In this document: positions 6,760 through 11,829 of the stretch, in pieces
Layout: every line of letters begins with the position of its first letter
Numbering within the stretch: position 1 is the first letter of the stretch
From: Chloroflexota bacterium
GTDB lineage: Bacteria; Chloroflexota; Dehalococcoidia; Lucifugimonadales; Lucifugimonadaceae
Direction: 5' to 3'
Assembly: GCA_002730795.1 (NCBI GenBank)
Contig: PCAX01000040.1
Span: 1 to 11,829 of the forward strand
Length of the DNA stretch: 11,829 bases
Position numbers and translations under genes: made by a program
The notes under the pieces: generated by a model
The model's database searches: none
The model's input: only the letters and a program-made list of their open reading frames with translations
What the model was told of the DNA's origin: nothing

Positions 6760-7656
6760 ATGGGCAATCAAGTCAAATGGTCTCCGCTAGAAAATGGCCA
6801 ACTAGATTTAAAGCTGATTAAAAGCGAGAAGGAGTGTATTGGTGATGGACCCATTTCATTAGAGGTCTCACACTCCTTGCTTGATCTAATTCCATCTTGG
6901 TCTTGGCCTGGTAACAACCTTGAACCTTGGACTCCCCAATGCGGTCTAATTGGTAAGGTTGCGGAAAGCAAAAGTGACGATCTTCAGGGTAAGACCGTTT
7001 TAGGTATTGGTAAAGCAGCTGACAGGATAAATGTGGAACGAGATCAGATTATTTCCGTATTCGATGGTAAGAACAAAGAACTATATCTATTTCTCTCACT
7101 ATATGTGAGGCTTATTGGTATCCTAAAGCGATCTGAGATATCACTCGCCGAGCGAACGATAATGATAGGAGATGGACTAATGGGCAAACTTGCCTCTCAG
7201 TTAGCCTATATTGCTGGCTCTTCATTGTTAGAATTTAGAGACCCTATAAAATCGCAGCCTGGGAGACCATGTGTGGATTCTATAATTAATGATGAGTCGA
7301 GCACAGAGACTTACATGCAAGAGCAATATGATTTGCTAATCGATACATCGGGAAATTTGGATTGGGTACGCACTTATGCATCTGAGTTAAAATCAGGAGG
7401 ACGAATAGCATTAGTTGCAGATTGCTATGTTCCGAGGTTGTACAATTTTTACGAACATGTACATCTAAAATCTTTGAAAATATTAGGCTGCGATTCAAAC
7501 AATAATAATAATAGGATTGATGATTTAGATTTTCTGCTCTATCAGTATTCAAGCGGGAGATTAACAATGCCAATTAATTCAGTAAGCTCAATAAATATAG
7601 CTAATATTAATGACCGAAAAAAAACTGAAGGAATAATAATAGATTGGAGACAATGA
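6760..7656 (+). CDS. Short, divergent MDR-like oxidoreductase, third gene of the trio
   Basis: The 298-residue product aligns in outline with the MDR protein at 4481-5722. PWTPQCGLIGKV (56-67) stands where that protein has PGYSGAGKV; QGKTV (76-80) matches the usual 'GDRV'; IMIGDGLMGKLASQLA (134-149) is the Rossmann glycine motif; LLIDTSG and LKSGGRIALV are the later strands. It is about 50-100 residues shorter than usual MDRs, mostly through a reduced GroES-like half, and shows no zinc ligands. Cofactor binding looks intact while catalytic capacity is doubtful. It may be a partner subunit of the MDR or Gfo/Idh neighbour, or a diverged enzyme. An AAT run at 7501-7512 encodes part of an Asn stretch (NNNNN). 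Its TGA overlaps an ATG (ATGA at 7653-7656). Confidence 0.75.
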   Translation: MGNQVKWSPLENGQLDLKLIKSEKECIGDGPISLEVSHSLLDLIPSWSWPGNNLEPWTPQCGLIGKVAESKSDDLQGKTVLGIGKAADRINVERDQIISVFDGKNKELYLFLSLYVRLIGILKRSEISLAERTIMIGDGLMGKLASQLAYIAGSSLLEFRDPIKSQPGRPCVDSIINDESSTETYMQEQYDLLIDTSGNLDWVRTYASELKSGGRIALVADCYVPRLYNFYEHVHLKSLKILGCDSNNNNNRIDDLDFLLYQYSSGRLTMPINSVSSINIANINDRKKTEGIIIDWRQ

Positions 7657-7765
7657 AAACACACCTATTTTTTTTATTCCGACAAAATCAATAGAGTTTG
7701 GGAATATAGAATCTTATCTGAAAAAAGACAGCATAAGTAGAACCTTATATGTGAGCTGGAATTAG
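7653..7765 (+). pseudogene. Possible broken small ORF in the junction after the oxidoreductase trio
   Basis: An ATG at 7653 overlaps the preceding stop as ATGA, a typical coupled start. Its frame (MKTHLFFLFRQNQ) ends at TAG 7692, right after a run of eight T's (7668-7675). With one more T the frame would continue as MKTHLFFFIPTKSIEFGN... to TAG 7763, giving 37 codons. This may be the surviving start of a lost gene, but no family is recognised. The alternative is plain non-coding junction DNA. No terminator hairpin is seen here. Confidence 0.25.
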
Positions 7766-7771
7766 AAGTTA

Positions 7772-8953
7772 ATGAAATGGTATAATGACAGCTCGAGGAA
7801 ATACGATTGGCCATGGGAAAATATTATAGAAAAAGATTTGTTTATAGATAAAATTGATTGGCCGTTGATTTCTATTGTTACGCCCAACTATAATGGAGGA
7901 AATTATCTTGAAGAAGCAATCAGATCAGTAATTCTCCAATCTTACCCTAATTTGCAATATTTAATTATTGATGGAGGAAGTAATGACAATTCGATTGAAA
8001 TAATTGAAAAGTACTCAAAATATATTGATTATTGGGAATCCAATGAGGATTCTGGGCCAGCGGAAGCCATAAACAAGGGCATGAAAAAAGCTAAAGGGGA
8101 AATAGTGTCGTGGTTGAATTCAGATGATTTACTATCTAGCACATCCCTATACAACATAGCAGCAACATTTTGCAAAAATAAAAATATTGATCTGATCTAT
8201 GGAACCGGATTTTATTTTGATGATAAAGGATATTATTGGTTATCAAAAAAGAACTATGATGAATTTGACGCTAGATCTATAACACATTTTGCATTCGATT
8301 TACAGCCATCGATATTTTTTAGGAAAAGTATTTTTGCTCATATCGGGTATCTAGATGAGAGTTTCCCTCTACAATTCGATACTGAACTATTTATTAGAGC
8401 ATCACTGAACCATGAAATGCTAAAAATTCCGTATTATTTATCATTTTTCAGGCAACATAATAGAAGATTGACAAAAATCAAATATGCTGAGATGAAATAT
8501 CCAGAGGAATTGGTAAGGATTTATAGCAGAGTTCTGTGTTCATTAGAATCGAAAAATGATGTTCAAGAATATATTAATATTGCTAAAGATTTAGATTTAT
8601 TCATCGATGAACAAATAAGATACCCAATAAATAAAGTTTTTGATCAAACTCTTATAAAGAGATCATTCTATATATATTTAATAAAATGTTGCATCAATTT
8701 TTATGAAAAAAATAACCTGAAAGAGTTAAGGAATATTTTGAGTGTTTTAAAACATAATTTTAACGATTTCTATTCTCAAGATTTTGAAGCAAAAAGAATA
8801 GATAAAATGTCTCAATTCATTTGGGCACAAAAACTAGTTCCCCGGAGAATAAGGAAAAGAATACAAAATACTAGATATCGTTATTGGTTAAATAGGAATG
8901 ATTTGTATGTTGAGAATTACCAAAATTATGTAAATCTCAAAGAGAAACTTTAA
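7772..8953 (+). CDS. GT2 family glycosyltransferase (WLNSDD subgroup)
   Basis: The 393-residue protein carries a GT-A domain after a ~30-residue leader: ISIVTPNYNGGNYL (33-46), LIIDGGSNDNS (64-74), GPAEAINKGM (95-104), GEIVSWLNSDDLL (109-121) with the acidic NSDD, and LQPSIFFRK further on. The combination 'GPAxAINKG...WLNSDD...LQPSxFFR' is characteristic of one well-populated GT2 branch in surface-polysaccharide clusters. The C-terminal ~150 residues are Lys/Arg/Asn-rich, without membrane helices, and end in a basic region (RRIRKRI) that could contact membrane lipids. ATG 7772 gives the expected leader; no Shine-Dalgarno is seen. From here on the DNA is noticeably richer in A+T than the oxidoreductase genes. 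Sugar specificity is unknown. Confidence 0.9.
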   Translation: MKWYNDSSRKYDWPWENIIEKDLFIDKIDWPLISIVTPNYNGGNYLEEAIRSVILQSYPNLQYLIIDGGSNDNSIEIIEKYSKYIDYWESNEDSGPAEAINKGMKKAKGEIVSWLNSDDLLSSTSLYNIAATFCKNKNIDLIYGTGFYFDDKGYYWLSKKNYDEFDARSITHFAFDLQPSIFFRKSIFAHIGYLDESFPLQFDTELFIRASLNHEMLKIPYYLSFFRQHNRRLTKIKYAEMKYPEELVRIYSRVLCSLESKNDVQEYINIAKDLDLFIDEQIRYPINKVFDQTLIKRSFYIYLIKCCINFYEKNNLKELRNILSVLKHNFNDFYSQDFEAKRIDKMSQFIWAQKLVPRRIRKRIQNTRYRYWLNRNDLYVENYQNYVNLKEKL

Positions 8954-8962
8954 TGAGTATTG

Positions 8963-9952
8963 ATGTCTTTTTCTAATTGTTTAATAGGAGGTTCAGGCAG
9001 GTCAGGGTCAACAATCCTAAAGAAAATTCTTCAAGAACATTCTGAAATTTTTGCTCTGCCTTACGAGTTACAGATTACAGTTTGTCCGGATGGTTTAATT
9101 GATTTCTTTTGTTCAATTGAGTCATGTTGGTCACCACAGTTATTTGATTCAAAAATATCGAGATTAAAATCCGTTTTGAAAAGTATAGGTGAAAAACCAA
9201 ATCTAATGTCCAATATTATTGACGGATTGCTCAGAAGTAGTGGAATAAGTAAAAAAATGAATATGAAGTCTGTTCCTAGGTATAACGAATATAGTCTTTT
9301 ACAATATTGTGAAAATTACCAAAACCTTGTTGATAAATTTATTGATGAGCTTACAGATTTTAAATATTCAGGTTGGTTTATTGGCCATAATACTTTTCAT
9401 AGAGAATCAATTCATTTTAGTGAAAGTCAAACTAGTCAAAAGATTGCAAGAATAATCAGAAAATTCTACACTGGTGTAATAGAGAATATGATGGGTGATC
9501 ATGGTGCTAAATGGTATGTCGATGATACTCCTTGGAATTTATTGTTTTTTGAAAAATTTCTTCAAATACTCCCTAACTCAAAATTAATCCATATCTACAG
9601 AGATCCTCGGGATGTAGTTGCTTCATACATTCAAAAAAATTGGTCTCCGTCTAATCCTGTTCAAGCTACCATGTATTATAAATCATGTATGCAATATTGG
9701 TGGAAAATTAGAGAAAAACTCAATAAAAATTCATATTTGGAATTTGACTTTGAGTCACTTATTAACGATACTGAGAGAACATTAAAAAATCTATGTTTAT
9801 TTCTTGATTTGCAATGGAATGATAACTTGCTTGATATCGATCTTTCAAAAGGAAATATTGGAAGATGGAAGCAGGATTTTGATAAAAAAAATAGAATGAT
9901 ACTTTCCAAAAATTTAGAGTATGAATTAGAACAATTGGGATACGAATTATAA
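8963..9952 (+). CDS. PAPS-dependent sulfotransferase family protein
   Basis: A 329-residue cytoplasmic protein with both signature sites of the sulfotransferase fold. Near the N-terminus GGSGRSGST (9-17) is the 5'-phosphosulfate-binding loop. In the second half LIHIYRDPRDVVASYI (208-223) is the 3'-phosphate-binding motif, with the Arg-Asp-Pro-Arg-Asp pattern and downstream Ser221. YELQ after the first helix and VDDTPWN before the second motif are also typical. It would transfer sulfate from PAPS to a hydroxyl of the growing polysaccharide or a lipid-linked intermediate. I chose ATG 8963, nine nt after the previous stop, over the TTG directly before it (8960). Another ATG at 8953 is in a different frame. 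No PAPS-synthesis genes lie in the window. Acting on a glycan and not on a small molecule is inferred from context. Confidence 0.88.
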   Translation: MSFSNCLIGGSGRSGSTILKKILQEHSEIFALPYELQITVCPDGLIDFFCSIESCWSPQLFDSKISRLKSVLKSIGEKPNLMSNIIDGLLRSSGISKKMNMKSVPRYNEYSLLQYCENYQNLVDKFIDELTDFKYSGWFIGHNTFHRESIHFSESQTSQKIARIIRKFYTGVIENMMGDHGAKWYVDDTPWNLLFFEKFLQILPNSKLIHIYRDPRDVVASYIQKNWSPSNPVQATMYYKSCMQYWWKIREKLNKNSYLEFDFESLINDTERTLKNLCLFLDLQWNDNLLDIDLSKGNIGRWKQDFDKKNRMILSKNLEYELEQLGYEL

Positions 9953-10023
9953 AATTTTGTATTTTTGAGTCTGAAAATTATCAGCCCTATAAAATTTAAT
10001 GTTCTAACAAGTTCTATTACTGA

Positions 10024-11139
10024 TTGAAGTTAAAAGGTAAAGTAATACTAATAATTTCTCCAGAAAGATGGGGTAAAGTGTATGTTTCTAAGCATCATTA
10101 TGCTTTAGCACTTGCGAAGAGAGGCAACACAGTGTTTTTTCTGAATCCTCCAAATTTATTTAAGTCATTGAAAATTGATATAACAATTATAGACAATAAT
10201 TTGAAAACAATTGATTACAAACCATTCTTTCGCGGATCTAATCGACTTCCTATTGTATTTAGGAAAATTTTTCATAAAGTTTTAGCTAATAAAATAATTA
10301 ATTCCATAGATTTATCAATTGACATAGTCTGGAGTTTTGACCCTTCTTCATTCCAATATTTGAACGCATTTGGTGCTCAACTTAACATATTTCACCCCGT
10401 TGATATCCACAGGCCCAGATTTGAAAGAGCAATAGCTAAACATGTTGATCTAATACTTTCCACATCTGACAGAATACTGGAAAGGTATAAGAAAGTTAAT
10501 AAGCCTAAATTCAAGATTAATCACGGACTATCTTATTATTTTTTATCCTCCGAATCCAACAACAATTATTTTATTAAACGACCTGATCAAATAAATGTTG
10601 GATATGTTGGGAATCTTCATTATCGGTTTCTGGATATACCTTTACTAAAAAATATTATTAATCTCAATCCAGACATCCACTTCTATTTTATAGGACCCTA
10701 TGAAAAAAGTAATATTGGAGAGAAAGAACTCAATACAGAATTTGTCGAATGGTTAAAAAATTTAAACAACACTTACTTGATAGGGTCTGTCGCATCGGCT
10801 GATTTGCCATCTTATCTAGAAAAATTCGATCTTTTTCTTATGTGTTATACTGGTGATTATAATATTACTGAAATGGCAAATCCACATAAGATATTAGAAT
10901 TTTTGAGCACAGGTAAAGTCGTTGTGACTCATTACATAGATGAGTATAAAAATCATGATGGAATAATTTGCATGAGTAAGAAGAATTCTGACTTACCAAA
11001 ACTTTTTTCAAAGGTCGTAAACAACCTGGACGCTTACAACAGCAACCAAAAAGCAGAGGAGAGAATTTCTTTTGCAAAGAACAATACTTACAATAGGCAG
11101 CTGAATCGTATAGAATCAATAATAGAAAATCACTTATAA
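10024..11139 (+). CDS. GT-B fold glycosyltransferase (GT4/GT1-like)
   Basis: The 371-residue protein has the two Rossmann-like halves of a GT-B enzyme. The N-terminal half begins KVILIISPERWGK (6-18) and contains VWSFDP (102-107), FHPVD (123-127) and DLILSTSDRI (142-151), the 'sudden alarm' strand seen in GT4-like proteins. The C-terminal donor domain opens with VGYVGNLHYRF (192-202), then FYFIGP, DLPSYLEKFDLFL and the donor-binding block NPHKILEFLSTGKVVV (286-301). Overall it resembles TuaH-like transferases of polysaccharide clusters. The start is TTG 10024: an in-frame TGA lies immediately before it and the first beta strand begins six codons later, so no upstream start is possible and later ones would cut the fold. 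The 71 bases before it hold no visible promoter or hairpin. Its stop abuts the next gene directly. Confidence 0.85.
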   Translation: MKLKGKVILIISPERWGKVYVSKHHYALALAKRGNTVFFLNPPNLFKSLKIDITIIDNNLKTIDYKPFFRGSNRLPIVFRKIFHKVLANKIINSIDLSIDIVWSFDPSSFQYLNAFGAQLNIFHPVDIHRPRFERAIAKHVDLILSTSDRILERYKKVNKPKFKINHGLSYYFLSSESNNNYFIKRPDQINVGYVGNLHYRFLDIPLLKNIINLNPDIHFYFIGPYEKSNIGEKELNTEFVEWLKNLNNTYLIGSVASADLPSYLEKFDLFLMCYTGDYNITEMANPHKILEFLSTGKVVVTHYIDEYKNHDGIICMSKKNSDLPKLFSKVVNNLDAYNSNQKAEERISFAKNNTYNRQLNRIESIIENHL

Positions 11140-11829
11140 ATGTCAAGTTCGATGGTAAGTGTTATTATGGCCACGTTTAATGTGGAATCTTATTTGCACC
11201 AATCGATAGAGTCTGTGATAAATCAGACTTATCTCGATTGGGAGCTAATTGTTGTTAATGATGGCAGTACTGATAAAACGTCAGATATTGCTAAATGTTT
11301 TTCTGATAAAAGAATAAAGTGTTATGAACAAAAAAGAATGGGAGTCAGCGCCGCAAGGAATCTCGGCATGTTAAATATGAAAGGGGACTATTTTTGTTTC
11401 TTAGATGGTGATGATGTGATGCCGTCAAATGGTATTAAGGATAGATTACATATTTTTGAAGAACAATCGGATATTTCATTTGTCGATGGTGTTGTGATGT
11501 ATATGAATGATGACATGAAACCTACTGGCAAACAATATGTCCCGTCATTCAAAGGTGATCCCTACAATGAATTATTACAGCTCAACCGTACATGTTATTT
11601 CGGTAATACTTGGATGATAAAAAGGGAAAAGGATGTTTATTATCGATTTAATCAACAAATGTCTCATGCTGAAGACCTTTTTTTTTATCTCACCTTAGCT
11701 AAAGGACGTAAATACTCCTATACGGAAAGTCCTGTTCTATATTACCGGGAAAGGGAAAATTCGGCCATGAAAGATTTAGCTGGTTTGGAGCATGGGTATT
11801 TCTATTTGCTAAAAAAAGTAAAGCAAGAA
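11140..11829 (+). CDS. GT2 family glycosyltransferase, 3' partial
   Basis: Starting at ATG 11140, directly after the previous TAA, 230 codons stay open to the window edge. The protein opens with VSVIMATFNVESYL (6-19) and shows ELIVVNDGSTDKT (35-47), GVSAARNLGM (68-77), the metal-binding FLDGDD (87-92), a SHAEDLFF catalytic-base region (E178/D179) and YYRERENSAM (201-210). These are the standard GT-A family 2 elements in the standard order, so most of the catalytic domain is visible; the C-terminus lies beyond the window. A second ATG at residue 5 is an alternative start. Zero spacing to the GT-B gene implies a common transcript. Sugar specificity is not readable. Confidence 0.88.
   Translation, partial: MSSSMVSVIMATFNVESYLHQSIESVINQTYLDWELIVVNDGSTDKTSDIAKCFSDKRIKCYEQKRMGVSAARNLGMLNMKGDYFCFLDGDDVMPSNGIKDRLHIFEEQSDISFVDGVVMYMNDDMKPTGKQYVPSFKGDPYNELLQLNRTCYFGNTWMIKREKDVYYRFNQQMSHAEDLFFYLTLAKGRKYSYTESPVLYYRERENSAMKDLAGLEHGYFYLLKKVKQE

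Noticed and set aside
7501..7512. AAT trinucleotide repeat as a phase-variation switch
   Set aside because: Changes in a trinucleotide repeat keep the frame, and it only encodes an Asn run; four units is also short.
8953..8985. ATG at 8953 as the sulfotransferase start
   Set aside because: It is in a different frame from the sulfotransferase; ATG 8963 is in frame and places the PSB loop near the N-terminus as expected.
1..11829. tRNA, rRNA, CRISPR array, insertion sequence or intrinsic terminators
   Set aside because: No cloverleaf, regularly spaced repeats, transposase frame, terminal inverted repeats or GC-hairpin plus T-run were seen on reading both strands.

Overview
The window is an internal piece of a bacterial surface-polysaccharide gene cluster (O-antigen, capsule or exopolysaccharide type). 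All supported genes lie on the + strand, are tightly packed or overlapping, and encode glycosyltransferases, multi-membrane sugar transferases of the GT-C type, sugar or cyclitol-type oxidoreductases and a sulfotransferase. DNA is AT-rich, recognisable Shine-Dalgarno motifs are nearly absent, and two genes appear to start at TTG. This fits an AT-rich Gram-negative such as a Bacteroidota-like or marine lineage, but taxonomy cannot be fixed from these genes, which transfer readily. No initiating sugar-phosphate transferase, flippase, polymerase or ABC exporter lies in the window, so the cluster continues on at least one side.

Left part (1-4455): two successive 'membrane GT-C protein + GT2 glycosyltransferase' pairs. 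In pair one the GT-C gene (1-915, cut by the window edge) looks frameshifted in an A-run near its 3' end, with the displaced tail ending at 1031 inside the start of the GT2 gene (1016-1957). A 58-codon decayed N-terminus of a UDP-glucuronate-decarboxylase-like SDR epimerase follows (1973-2149). Pair two is an intact GT-C protein (2189-3718) followed by a gene graveyard (3740-4455). The graveyard holds one GT2 relic reduced to its last codons and a second GT2 relic with two apparent 1-nt deletions and a nonsense codon. The relics are related to each other, and the second clearly to the GT2 gene at 1016.

Middle part (4481-7656): three closely spaced oxidoreductase genes: an MDR (alcohol-dehydrogenase-fold) protein without the usual zinc ligands, a Gfo/Idh/MocA dehydrogenase, and a shorter, divergent MDR-like protein. 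They probably act together on one sugar or cyclitol intermediate. A 110-bp junction with a possible broken small ORF follows.

Right part (7772-11829), visibly more AT-rich: a GT2 glycosyltransferase, a PAPS-type sulfotransferase, a GT-B fold glycosyltransferase, and a second GT2 that runs off the window. The probable product is a sulfated or otherwise modified heteropolysaccharide: the oxidoreductases make an unusual sugar, the GT2/GT-B enzymes build the repeat unit on the cytoplasmic side, and the GT-C proteins may add sugars from lipid-linked donors on the outer face of the inner membrane. The most distinctive features are the tandem decay and duplication at 3.7-4.5 kb and the MDR-Gfo/Idh-MDR trio.
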